Source: Pteria penguin
Taxonomy: Eukaryota > Mollusca > Bivalvia > Pterioida > Pteriidae
Assembly (NCBI GenBank): GCA_035048485.1
Contig: CM068581.1
Coordinates: forward strand, 5,856,430 to 5,920,429
DNA length: 64,000 nt
Reading direction: 5' to 3'
Shown here: piece after piece, positions 35,761 to 47,208 of the stretch
How positions within the stretch are numbered: the stretch's first letter is position 1
Layout: each line of letters begins with the position of its first letter
Translations under genes and position numbers: made by a program
The notes under the pieces: model-generated
What the model was told of the DNA's origin: nothing
The model's input: the letters and a program-made list of their open reading frames with translations, nothing else
Databases searched by the model: none

Positions 35761-38760
35761 AGTGTTATGTAGAGGTATCTCCGTAGTGGTGTTATGTATT
35801 TGTATCTCCGTATTGGTGTGTGTAGATGGATCTCCGTAGTGGTGTTATATAGGTGTATCTCCGTCATGGTGTATGTAGATGCATCTCCGTAGTGGTGTTA
35901 TATAGGTGTATCTCCGTCATGGTGTATGTAGATGCATCTCCGTAGTGGTGTTATGTATGTGTATCTCCGTCATGGTGTTATGTAGAGGTATCTACGTAGT
36001 GGTGTTATGTATGTGTATCTCCGCCATGGTGTTATGTATGTGTATATCCGTCATGGTGTTATGTAGAGGTATCTCCGTAGTGGTGTTATGTATGTGTATC
36101 TTGGTAATGGTGTGTGTAGATGTATCTTCGTAGTGGTGTTATGTATGTGTATCTCCGTCATGGTGTGTGCAGATGTATCTTCGTAGTGGTGTTATGTAGA
36201 TGTATCTCAGCCATGGTGTATATAGATATATCTCCGTAGTGGTGTTTTGTATGTGTATCTCCGCCATGGTGTGTGTAGATGTATCTTCGTAGTGGTGTTA
36301 TGTATGTGTATCTCGGTCATGGTTTTATGTATGTGTATCTCCGTCATGGTGTTATGTAGAGGTATCTCCGTACTGGTGTGATGTACATGCATCTCAGTAG
36401 TGGTGTTATGTACATGTATCTCCGTATTGGTGTTATGTAGAGGTATCTCCGTACTGGTGTTATGTACATGTATCCCCGTAGTGGTGTTATGTACATGTAT
36501 CTCCGTAATGGTGTTATGTACGTATATTTCCGTAGTGGTGTTATGTACATGTATCTCCGTATTGGTGTTATGTACATGTATCTCCGTATTGGTGTTATGT
36601 ACATGTATCTCCGTACTGGTGTTATGTACATGTATTTCCGTAGTGGTGTTATGTACATGTATCTCCGTACTGGTGTTATGTACGTGTATTTCCGTAGTGG
36701 TGTTATGTACATGTATCTCCGTAATGGTGTTATGTACATGTATCTCCGTAGTGGTGTTATGTACATGTATCTCCGTAGTGGTGTTATGTACATGTATCTC
36801 CGTAGTGGTGTTATGTACATTTATCTCCGTAGTGGTGTTATGTACATGTATCTCCGTAGGGGTGTTATGTACGTGTATTTCCGTAGTGGTGTTATGTACA
36901 TATATCTCCGTAGTGGTGTTATGTACATGTATTTCCGTAGTGGTGTTATGTACGTGTATCTCCGTAGTGGTGTTATATAGGTGTATCTCCGTCATGGTGT
37001 ATGTAGATGCATCTCCGTAGTGGTGTTATGTATGTGTATCTCCGTCATGGTGTTATGTAGAGGTATCTCCGTAGTGGTGTTATGTATGTGTATCTCCGCC
37101 ATGGTGTTATGTATGTGTATATCCGTCATGGTGTTATGTAGAGGTATCTCCGTAGTGGTGTTATGTATGTGTATCTCGGTAATGGTGTGTGTAGATGTAT
37201 CTTCGTAGTGGTGTTATGTATGTGTATCTCCGTCATGGTGTATATAGATATATCTCCGTAGTGGTGTTATGTATGTGTATCTCCGCCATGGTGTGTGTAG
37301 ATGTATCTTCGTAGTGGTGTTATGTATGTGTATCTCGGTCATGGTTTTATGTATGTGTATCTCCGTCATGGTGTTATGTACATGCATCTCAGTAGTGGTG
37401 TTATGTACATGTATGTCCGTATTGGTGTTATGTACATGTATCTCCGTAGTGGTGTTATGTACATGTATCTCCGTAGTGGTGTTATGTACATGTATCTCCG
37501 TAGTGGTGTTATGTACGTGTATTTCCGTAGTGGTGTTATGTACATGTATCTCCGTAGTGGTGTTATGTACATGTATTTCCGTAGTGGTGTTATGTACGTG
37601 TATCTGCGTAGTGGTGTTATATAGGTGTATCTCCGTCATGGTGTATGTAGATGCATCTCCGTAGTGATGTTATGTATGTGTATCTCCGTCATGGTGTTAT
37701 GTAGAGGTATCTCCGTAGTGGTGTTATGTATGTGTATCTCCGCCATGCTGTTATGTATGTGTATATCCGTCATGGTGTTATGTAGAGGTATCTCCGTAGT
37801 GGTGTTATGTATGTGTATCTCGGTAATGGTGTGTGTAGATTATCTTCGTAGTGGTGTTATGTATGTGTATCTCCGTCATGGTGTGTGTAGATGTATCTTC
37901 GTAGTGGTGTTATGTAGATGTATCTCAGCCATGGTGTATATAGATATATCTCCTTAGTGGTGTTATGTATGTGTATCTCCGCCATGGTGTGTGTAGATGT
38001 ATCTTCGTAGTGGTGTTATGTATGTGTATCTCGGTCATGGTTTTATGTAAGTGTATCTCCGTCATGGTGTTATGTAGAGGTATCTCCGTAGTGGTGTTAT
38101 GTATGTGTATCTCCGCCATGCTGTTATGTATGTGTATATCCGTCATGGTGTTATGTAGAGGTATCTCCGTAGTGGTGTTATGTATGTGTATCTCGGTAAT
38201 GGTGTGTGTAGATTATCTTCGTAGTGGTGTTATGTATGTGTATCTCCGTCATGGTGTGTGTAGATGTATCTTTGTAGTGGTGTTATGTAGATGTATCTCA
38301 GCCATGGTGTATATAGATATATCTCCGTAGTGGTGTTATGTATGTGTATCTCCGCCATGGTGTGTGTAGATGTATCTTCGTAGTGGTGTTATGTATGTGT
38401 ATCTCGGTCATGGTTTTATGTATGTGTATCTCCGTCATGGTGTTATGTAGAGGTATCTCCGTACTGTTGTGATGTACATTTATCTCCGTAGTGGTGTTAT
38501 GTACATGTATCTCCGTAGGGGTGTTATGTACGTGTATTTCCGTAGTGGTGTTATGTACATGTATCTCCGTAGTGGTGTTATGTACATGTATTTCCGTAGT
38601 GGTGTTATGTACGTGTATCTCCGTAGTGGTGTTATATAGGTGTATCTCCGTCATGGTGTATGTAGATGCATCTCCGTAATGGTGTTATATAGGTGTATTT
38701 CCGTAGTGGTGTTATGTACATGTATCTCCGTAATGGTGTTATGTACGTGTATTTCCGTAG
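35761..38760. repeat. 27-bp minisatellite, about 111 copies, with higher-order blocks
   Basis: Units of 27 bp with cores GTAGTGGTGTTATGTACATG and TATCTCC. Two monomer types alternate in domains: homogeneous GTACATGTATCTCC runs (36.4-36.95, 37.38-37.6, 38.5-38.65 kb) and a mixed set with GTAGAGGTATC, GTATGTGTATC and GCCATGGTG. The mixed set recurs as blocks, for example starting at about 35906, 36981 and 37625. Because 27 is nine codons, long frames occur on both strands (36207-36995 -, repeating TTEIHVHN; 36400-37020 +, repeating CISVVVLCT; and others). None has the marks of a gene. Confidence 0.97.
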
Positions 38761-39379
38761 AAAACTGACATATACAATTTATATACATTTCAGTAGGTTT
38801 GTAGTAATGATATTTTTGTCAGATACAGGAAATCGTCGTTGACAATACACTAAGAAATCTAATATTAAGCTAAGTTAAAATTTAAATTTCATTTGGCTAA
38901 ACTGAAAACGGAAGTGGTAGGATGTTACAAATATTTTGCATTTAAATATAGTTTAAAATGCAATATAATGATGTAAATATCAATGAATTGTAAAATGGTA
39001 ACCGTCTAACACCATCAAAGTAGCAAATGTCGTCTTATTAAATAAGAAGGTGATGCTTCGATAACTAAAATGCTTTTCAACGTCTTTTGTGTAATAAAAC
39101 CCGTGAATAAATGGAAATAAATTGTTGATAGAAATAGAGGATATCATAAATGTATTGTACGAATAAAACGTCAAAGAACTACAAATACAAGATTTATTAT
39201 CAGTTCAATAAAGGGTTTTTAATCAATTTATATATATCTTTACCCTAATTTATTGAACTTTACACATTTTAAGTATCAACAAAGTGTGTGTAAGGATATA
39301 TTATTCATTACTCATGTACATGTATGTATTTCTGTCTTTTTTCGGTTTTAATAAGCCCATCTTTTACGGGACGTATTAT
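38761..39379. other. No gene recognised
   Basis: A+T-rich sequence between two arrays. A short minus-strand frame at 38980-39174 has no domain. Confidence 0.4.
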
Positions 39380-40245
39380 TATGGTAAGACGTCGATCGTT
39401 TGTCCGAACTTGTGTGCAGGATACAGACCAAACCGATGGGCTAAGACTGTCAAACTTAATACACTTACTCCTAATGCGAGGACAAAGGCACCTAGTGTTT
39501 CTCAAGGTTAGAGGTCAAAGGTCAAGTTCATAGGACTACTTGATAAGAACAGCCTAGTGGGGAAGAAACAGACCAAACCGTTGGGGCTACTACTGTCAAG
39601 CGTGGTACACTTACTTATCATTCCAAGAGAGAGAGGCCTATTGTTTTTCAATGTCAAAGGTCAAGGTCGTAGTACTACGTGGTAGAAAAATTTATAAGCA
39701 GGATACACTCATTCTTCATGCCAGGACAAAGATGCCTATAGTTTTTCAAGGTCGGAGGTCAAAGGTCAAGGCCCTAGAAATACTTGCTAAGAAACCATTG
39801 TAGGCATAATACAGATCAAACCGTTGGGGCTAGGACTATCAAACTTGGTACACTTACTCTCATACCAAGACAAAGACGTCTAGTGTTTTTCAACGTAAGT
39901 GGTCAAAGGTCAAGGTCGAGGTACTACTTGGTAGGAACGACCTTGTAGGCAAGATACAGATCACACCGTTGGGGCTAGGACTGTCAAACGTAGTTCATTC
40001 ACTCCTTACGCCAAGACAGAGACGCTTATTGTTTTTCAATGTCAAAGGTCAAGGTCGTAGTACTACTTGGTAGGAAACCCTTTTAGACAGGATACAGCCC
40101 AAACGTTGAGGCTAGGACTGTGCAACTTGGTACACTTACTCCTCATGCCTAGACAAACACGCTTACTGTTTTTCCAAGGTAAAAGGTGAAAATCATAGTA
40201 ATACTTGGTTATGCAGGATACAGGATGAACTATTGGGGATGACAT
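39380..40245. repeat. Tandem repeat of about 133-145 bp with nuclear-receptor-like half-sites
   Basis: Six to seven diverged monomers. Markers are ATACAGACCAAACCG (near 39421, variants near 39566, 39809, 39953, 40089), GGTACACTTACTCCTCATGC, and GTTTTTCAAGGT followed by AGGTCAAAGGTCAAGGTC-like words. One monomer near 39690 is truncated. Three-way open frames at 39284-39533 and a minus frame at 40063-40251 are incidental. I associate similar AAGGTCAAAGGTCAAGG repeats with bivalve genomes (memory, not checked). Confidence 0.85.
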
Positions 40246-40760
40246 GTACATGTACTTTCAAAAATCCTCACCTTCAAACTAAGCGACGAGCGTATTTTGT
40301 CACCCTAGGCGTTGCTCTTGCTATCTCATCCGAAAGAAAAGACAGCCACAGAGTGTAGATGGAAACCGTGACGTTCTGGTCCCGCAAGACACCCACATGA
40401 CGCTGTAAATTTTTTATTGTAAAAATAGTGATACTTTGAAAAATTAACTTTCTTGGTTAAAAAATAGATTTTTCTACTGTAGGGGCATAATTGTATTTAT
40501 AAGTCAGTAATTAAGAGCGAATACAGAGTTAAATGCCCCTACAGAAATAAAAAGTTGTGATGTCACATTAGGTTAAGCAAGACATTTCTCCGCAGAACGT
40601 ACAGGTTGTGAATACAGCTCATATAGTAATTGACCTAATATAACGTCATAGCGATCACAGTCACGAAAATCCGCGAGACTTGCCGAAGCAACACACATTT
40701 ACATTTATATTCAAATATCAATATCTCCAGAACGAGTAAATATTTTCAAAAACAAATCAT
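40246..40760. other. Spacer with a small inverted repeat; possible SINE scrap
   Basis: At 40477-40488 CTGTAGGGGCAT and at 40533-40544 its exact complement ATGCCCCTACAG enclose a 44-bp loop. CTATCTCATCCGAAAGA (about 40319) resembles the CTCATCCGAAAGA word of the SINE at 2273-2553 in the same orientation and may be a diverged fragment. No gene. Confidence 0.45.
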
Positions 40761-41925
40761 TTAAAGCATATATATGTTATTTAAGCAAAACCTTAATTTT
40801 GTATAATTTAAGTTTCCCATGACCTTTAAAGTAAAATAATTCGAGAATATATCATTAAAGTTCACATTAGTAATTTCTTCTACATTGCAACGATAATTGT
40901 TTCTGTGTTTTCTGAAATTTACATTATAACTAAACACAATACCCAGATAACAAAATTCATCAACAATGTCTATTTTGTTACCTTTATACAACCAGTATTC
41001 TTTATTTTTTATCTTACCACCATTTCTAAAAACTAAAATTTTTCTCTTATCAACATTTACAGTTAAAGACCATTTTTCAGTATAAAGAGCTAGCGAATCT
41101 AACATAGACTGTAAACCAGTTACACTTTTAGAAAAAAATGACAGTATTATCAGCATACATGAGTAAGTACAAAGAAAAATGACAGTATCACCAGCGTACA
41201 TGAGTAAGTACAAAGAAAAATGACAGTATCATCAGCATACATGAGTAAGTACAAAGAAAGATCAAGTTACTCAGTGGGTTCACATCCATTTACCAAAAAA
41301 TCCATTTCACAATTATTAACATAAAATGAGTACAGAATCGGGAATATTATTTCCCCTTGTAAAAGACCCAAATGATTTATAAATGGTTCTGATATTTTAC
41401 CATCTAATAAAACACTATTCTTAATTTTACTATACAGAGACTTAATAACAGTAAGTATTTTCCCATTGATGCTTAGTTTTGATATTTTACTCCACAACTT
41501 ATTTCCAGTTATAGAATGAAATGCTTGTTTGTAATCTATAAAGAAACAATACAATCTAGATTTGTTTTTTAAAAGTTTATTAATAATAGTATTTAATGCA
41601 AATATAGCATCTATTGTACTGTGCTTGGGACGAAAACAAAATTGAGCATCTGTGATTACATCTTTTCATTGGACCATGTCAATAATCTAGCATTTAGCAC
41701 AGAAGTAAAACGTTTACAAATGCAGCTGATGAGACTAATTCCTCTAAAAAATTTTGGGTTAGTCAAACTGCCCTTCTTATGTATAGGTACAATTAAGGCA
41801 TCACACAGTATGTCAGGAAAACTACCTGTGTTAAGCATGGCATTAAACATTTTGTTACAATTGGTAAGAGCATATCAGAGCAGTATTCGGTGTTTAGAGG
41901 ATACTGAATGTCTCATGATATGATT
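40761..41925 (-). pseudogene. Non-LTR retrotransposon (LINE) reverse transcriptase fragment, inactive
   Basis: On the minus strand the domain order of a LINE reverse transcriptase is preserved. The fingers segment (41850-41656) has ALIVPIHKKGS and RGISLISCICKRF. After a one-base frameshift come AQFCFRPKHSTIDAIFAL and motif A (FIDYKQAFHSI, with H where AFD is usual) and motif B (GLLQGEIIFPILYSFYVNN). A TAA stop follows at about 41267. Motif C is then present three times in a 41-bp tandem repeat (41140-41262), reading YADD, YAGD and YADN in turn. The thumb follows (GLQSMLDSLALYTEKWSLTV, VDKRKILVF, FCYLGIVFS) to 40761. Endonuclease and C-terminal parts are missing. The stop, frameshifts and motif changes make it inactive. 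Confidence 0.93.
41140..41262 (-). repeat. 41-bp tandem triplication of the RT catalytic motif C
   Basis: The words GACAGTAT(C/T)A(C/T)CAGC and CATGAGTAAGTACAAAG recur at 41141, 41181 and 41222 with periods of about 41 bp. On the coding (minus) strand the copies, in order, read YADD, YAGD and YADN. The copy closest to motif B is in frame with it; the middle one is in frame with the thumb. Confidence 0.95.
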
Positions 41926-43386
41926 TTCTCATCAAAAATGATTATCACTCATGTAGTCAGAGTGCGATATCACAATTCATTATGATGATAATGGTATAAG
42001 CGTAGGTTTATTGAATTACAGTAATAAATGACCAGCGTCACATGGAGTAAGGTCAAGGTAGTCCTATTTTGATAGATATCGTATCGTTATTGTCACTAAT
42101 ATTTACGTTTATCAGCATGTTGGTGAGGTCAGGTCATAGTTTGGATAAAACATGCAATACGAGAATTAAAGCTCATGGAGTGGATTGTTGGTACATGTGT
42201 TTTATTAAACTACTTCTTTTTGTAGTTTGTGATAGAGGAAAGTTTGTGTCAATATTTTCAGATAGTATATGGAGTTTTGTGAATATGACAATCATTTTCT
42301 ATTATATTATTGTTTCTTCTGAAATAAATTGAATATATAAAATAATTGAGCGAATGCGAAAATGGATCGAACATCTATAAGAGAGTGTTCGTATTTCTCG
42401 ATTTATGATCAGACTACTGAGAAAACCATTTCTCGGACCAGAATAGGAAAACAACAATATTGATAAAACTCAAATCATCTCCATACCGAAATAGAGCACT
42501 GCCAAATTCCGATATGAAGGACTGATATAACATGATCTCGCTGCATGTGATTTATCATCCGAGCAATCAGCAGAACTAATACATTTATCGCATTAGGTTT
42601 ATGGAATGATGTCGTTTGCCTGAATACTTAGGACCGAACACGAAATGAACGTGAAGGACAGGATAAAACCTTTCTCACCCCTTTACATCATTTGAAATAT
42701 ATTGGTTGAAAACGTGTGAATAACTATGTCTGATGTTGATAGATTAGATTGCATATTTGTGAAACAACGGTCATAACAAATCTTTCCTTCATTATCCTTT
42801 ATTTGCTTCTCGTCATTTTGTATAAGGATAAAAATGATTTATTAGATATGTGTCTTAAAGCCTAAGGTGTGTTAACTTGTTAAATATTTATCTTTAAAGA
42901 TAAAACTGATTTAAATGATATTGTACATTAAAACTATATTAAAATTTTCAGAAATGTATTAGTTTCTACAGAAGAGAACATACAGAAGACATTTACGTGC
43001 ACCTGCTTCCCAAATAGATATATGATGAAGACCTTGTGACCTGCTGTGGTTGTGATACACTAGGAAGTGTTACCAAGATTAACTACATGACCTCTTCGCC
43101 ATTATAAACAGTTTTGTCAACAGTGGAAATTTGATATTTGATGCATAATTTTCAATTACAATATAAGAAAAAAAAACAAGACAAAGTTGTGGTTTAATAC
43201 ATTGTACTGATATAACTAATGATGTTTATTTTTCTTGTGCTCTAAACTACATAAATCGAATAAATGATAAACAAGAACGGTCATTAAATGCCATTTATTT
43301 GGACTTTTCGACGTTTTTTAATTCTACACCAGTTTTGTGAAGTGTTGTCAACTGGTAGTATTGGATAACGTGCTCACAATCCTTTC
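41926..43386. other. No gene recognised
   Basis: A+T-rich sequence without arrays. The 87-codon frame at 42069-42332 (+) has no recognisable domain or splice context. Confidence 0.4.
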
Positions 43387-45675
43387 ACTGGGGCCTCGAT
43401 GGCGGAGAGGAATATGGTGTTATACTGGGACCTCGATGGTGGAGAGGGATACAGTCCTGTACTGGGACCTCGATGGCGGAGAAAGATAAGGCCCTACACT
43501 TGGATCTCGATGGCGTAGAAGAATAAGGTCCTATACTGGGACCTCGATGGCGAAAAGAGATAAGGTCCTATACTGGGATCTCGATAGTGGAAAGAGATAA
43601 GGTACTATAACGGAACCTCGATGGCGGAGAGGGAAAAGGTCTTATATTGGGACCTCGATTGCGGAGAGGGAGAAGGCCTATACTGGGACCTCGATGGCGG
43701 GGAGAGATAATGTCCTATATTGGGACCTCGATGGCGAAGAGGGATATGGTCCTATACTGGGACCTCGATTGCGAAAAGAGATAAGGTCCTATACTGGGAT
43801 CTCGATGGCGGAGAGAGATAAACTACTATAATGGGACTTCGAAGGCGTAGAGGGATAAGTTCTTATACTGGGATGTCGATGGTCGAGAGAGATAAGGCCT
43901 AGTACTGGGATATCGATGGCGGAGAGAGATATGGTCCTATACTGGGATGTCGATGGTCGAGAGAGATAAGGCCTAATACTGGGATCTCGATGGCGGAGAG
44001 GGATATGGTCTTATACTGGGATGTCGATAGTCGAGAGAGATAAGGCCTAATACATGTACTGGGACCTCGATGGCGGAGAGGGATAAAGTCCTATACTGGG
44101 ACCTCGATGGCGGAGAGAGATATGGTCCTATACTGGGATGTCGATGGCGGAGAGATGTAAGCTACTATATACTGGGACCTCGATGGCGGAGAGGGATAAA
44201 GTCCTATACTGGGATCTCGATGGCGGAGAGGGATAAAGTCCTATACTGGGACCTCGATGGCGGAGAGGGATAAAGTCCTATACTGGGATCTCGATGGCGG
44301 AGAGGGATAAAGTCCTATACTGGGACCTCGATGGCGGAGAGAGATATGGTCCTATACTGGGATGTCGATGGCGGAGAGAGGTAAGCTACTATACTGGGAC
44401 CTCGATGGCGGAGAGGGATAAAGTCCTATACTGGGATCTCGATGGCGGAGAGGGATAAAGTCCTATACTGGGATGTCGATGGCGGAGAGGGGTAAGCTAC
44501 TATACTGGGACCTCGATGGCGGAGAGGGATAAAGTCCTATACTGGGACCTCGATGGCGGAGAGGGATAAAGTCCTATACTGGGATCTCGATGGCGGAGAG
44601 GGATAAAGTCCTATACTGGGATGTCGATGGCGGAGAGAGGTAAGCTACTATACTGGGACCTCGATGGTGGAGAGGGTTAAAGTCCTATACTGGCACCTCG
44701 ATGGTGGAGAGGGATAAAGTCCTATACTGGGACCTCGATGGCGGAGAGGGATAAAGTCCTATATTGGGATCTTGATGGCGGAGAGGGATAAAGTCCTATA
44801 CTGGGATCTCGATGGCGGAGAGAGATATGGTCCTATACTGGGATGTCGATGGCGGAGAGAGGTAAGCTACTATACTGGGACCTCAATGGCGGAGAGGGAT
44901 AAAGTCCTTTACTGGAATCTGGATGGCGGAGAGGGATAAAGTCCTATACTGGGACCTCGATGGCGGAAAAGGATAAAGTCCTATACTGGGATCTCGATGG
45001 CGGAGAGAGGTAAGCTACTATACTGGGACCTCGATGGCGGAGAGGGATAAAGTCATATACTGGGGTCTCGATGGCGGAGAGGGATAAAGTCCTATACTGT
45101 GGCCTCGATGGCGGAGAGGGATAAAGTCCTATACTGGGACCTCGATGGCGGAGAGGGATAAAGTCCTATACTGGGATCTCGATGGCGGAGAGGGATAAAG
45201 TCCTATACTGGGACCTCGATGGTGGAGAGGGATAAAGTCCTATACTGGGATCTCGATGGCGGAGAGGGATGAAGTCCTATACTGGGACCTTGATGGCGGA
45301 GAGGGATAAAGTCCTATACTGGGATCTTGATGGCGGAGAGGTATAAAGTCCTATACTGGGATCTCGATGGCGGAGAGAGGTAAGCTACTATACTGGGACC
45401 TCGATGGCGGAGAGGGATGAAGTGCTATACTGGGACGTCGATGGCGGAGAGGGATAAAGTCCTATACTGGGATCTCGATGGCGGAGAGGGATAAAGTCCT
45501 ATACTGGGATCTCGATGGCGGAGAGGGATAAAGTCCTATACTGGGATCTCGATGGCGGAGAGGGATAAAGTCCTATACTAGGATCTCGATGGCGGAGAGG
45601 GATAAGGTCCTATACTGGGATCTCGATGGCCGACTGGAATAAATTGCTGTATTGAACCCTCGAGTCGAATAAAGG
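43387..45675. repeat. 37-bp minisatellite, about 62 copies
   Basis: Units of 37 bp with cores CCTATACTGGGACCTCGATG and GCGGAGAGGGATAAAGT. The left third is the most diverged (GCGAAAAGAGATAAGG, GGTCGAGAGAGATAAGG). The right part is regular, with a recurrent AGAGAGGTAAGCTACTATAC monomer every four to eight units, showing block duplication. The two final monomers (to 45675) are diverged. Confidence 0.97.
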
Positions 45676-45838
45676 GACAGGCTGGATGTAATGATTATGC
45701 GTTTGTCCTGCGGCGCAGACGATCTTAGTTGGATTCCCGGATTGCGCTACTGTGAAAAGAGGATGGTTACCTCCTGCTTCCCTATCGTGATATAAGGGGA
45801 AAATGGCTGAAAGCGACGTAAAACTCCAATCAGTCATG
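45676..45838 (+). mobile_element. SINE, second family, between two related arrays
   Basis: Contains a B-box-like TTGGATTCCCGG, then GGATTGCGCTACTGTG, GGTTACCTCCTGCTTCC, ATCGTGATATAAGG, GAAAGCGACGTAAAAC and a CAATCAGTCA end. The 3' two thirds match the fragment at 35551-35651. It shares only the GACGTAAAAC/ATCA-type tail with the SINEs at 2273 and 8896, so the two families probably use the same kind of partner LINE (inference). The 5' boundary is uncertain by some 15 bases. Confidence 0.75.
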
Positions 45839-46075
45839 GAATATCGATTGCGGAGTGGGAAAAGTGTTGTCCTGGAATGTCAATGGCCGAGTGGGAAATG
45901 TGCTGTCCTGGAATCTCGATGGCCCGGGTGGGAAATGTGCTGTCCTGGAATTTAAATGGCCTAATGGAAAATATGTTGTCCTGGTATATCGACTGCGGAG
46001 TGGAAAATGTGTTGTCTTGGAATCTCGATTACCGAGTTTGATACAGTTTTATAATAGGGCCTCATAATCCGATTG
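45839..46075. repeat. 36-bp minisatellite, related to the 37-bp array
   Basis: About six units with cores GAGTGGGAAATGTGCTGTCC and TGGAATCTCGATGGCC. The CTCGATGGC, GAG-GGG-AAA-GT and CTGG landmarks of the 37-bp unit are kept, so both derive from one ancestral monomer, now separated by the SINE. Confidence 0.85.
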
Positions 46076-46923
46076 AAATAAAGCGTTGTCCTTGGACCTC
46101 ACTAAACCTAACACCTCTGTGAAGTATAACAGTGTACTTCACCAAGGCCGTTTATTTTCCTTTTGATTAAAGAAATTGACTCATATGTATTGTTTAAAAC
46201 ACTCATCTGCCGACTGTTTTAAATACATGTATAAGGGGTATCTTGTTACATCAAACATTTATTACGTTATGATCGAATCAATGCGATAAATTGATTAAAA
46301 TACATACAAGTACATGTGTTTGATTCATTAACAACTTTAGGATATTTTTGAGATCATACACTTGAAGAATTCATAAGTATATAAAAATCTCTTCCATGTT
46401 AATCAAGATGCAAAACATTTTATGAAATCATCTATCTATCCTAATTATCATAATAGTTGCTGAGTTTGTGTTGTTACTGAATCCCCCCCCCCCCTTTCTA
46501 CATACACACACAGACACACGCACAGACACACACACATCCTGATCACACTGCTGTCCGGACCTAAAAACCTTGCGCTGCGTTTCTTTAAATCCTTGATCCC
46601 CAAGATTCTTATGTAGGTGTCCTTCAAATGCATTTTGTCGTAAGTCATGATACCAGTTTTAATAAGAAATTAAAAGTACAGTGACAAATGTAAAATTTAT
46701 TAGGGAAATTAAAATGACCAAGACTGATAACTCCATAGGAGAAATAATCTTCAAAATGTTAATCTCTCAAGAATGCTGACAATTCTTTTCTTTTTTTTTC
46801 TTCTTCTTTTTTTTTTACATTTGCATGATTTTCAAATAATGATTAATGAATACTTTCATGGCACGACTTTTCATTCTAATGTCTTATTTAATTTTGTTAT
46901 ATTCTGTCCTGTGGAAGTTTACC
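46076..46923. other. No gene recognised; simple-sequence patches
   Basis: A+T-rich, with C10 at about 46484-46494 followed by CA-rich sequence, and a T-rich run at 46785-46817. A minus-strand open frame at 46448-46648 is chance. Confidence 0.4.
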
Positions 46924-46991
46924 ATGGGAAATGCTCTATCTAAATCAAAGAAACAATGCCGCCGATGTGTCAAGTCATGTTATTTTCAATT
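46924..46991 (+). CDS. Candidate first coding exon with N-myristoylation-type start
   Basis: ATG in a good Kozak context (TTTACCATGG) opens a 22-codon reading that begins MGNALSKSKK and continues QCRRCVKSCYFQ, then meets a strong donor (CAATT followed by GTAAGA). MG-x-x-x-S with following lysines is the known consensus for N-terminal myristoylation plus a basic membrane-binding patch, and the cysteines could be palmitoylated. I do not recognise the gene and found no second exon; the stop TAA lies just past the donor, so without splicing this would be a 23-residue peptide. It may be chance. Confidence 0.25.
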
Positions 46992-47132
46992 GTAAGACGT
47001 GAGAATGTCTTAAAAAATATTCAAATTATTGCGATTTTTCGGATGCACGGACGTAGTGGAACGGACAGTAGTAGCTATTTGAACATGTTTTGATGTCGTT
47101 AATCTTCTACCTTCTTATTGATCAAACAAGTA

Positions 47133-47134
<2 letters not shown>

Positions 47135-47189
<55 letters not shown>
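47135..47189. repeat. (AG)27 microsatellite
   Basis: Perfect dinucleotide run 20 bp before the 54-bp array. Confidence 0.98.
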
Positions 47190-47193
<4 letters not shown>

Positions 47194-47208
47194 TGTTGTA
47201 TTAACGTT

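Noticed and set aside
36207..36995. 262-codon minus-strand frame repeating TTEIHVHN
   Set aside because: It lies wholly in the 27-bp array, with equally long frames on the other strand. No unique N- or C-terminal region.
40319..40380. SINE copy in antisense
   Set aside because: Only CTCATCCGAAAGA and a few neighbouring words agree; too short to call more than a possible scrap.
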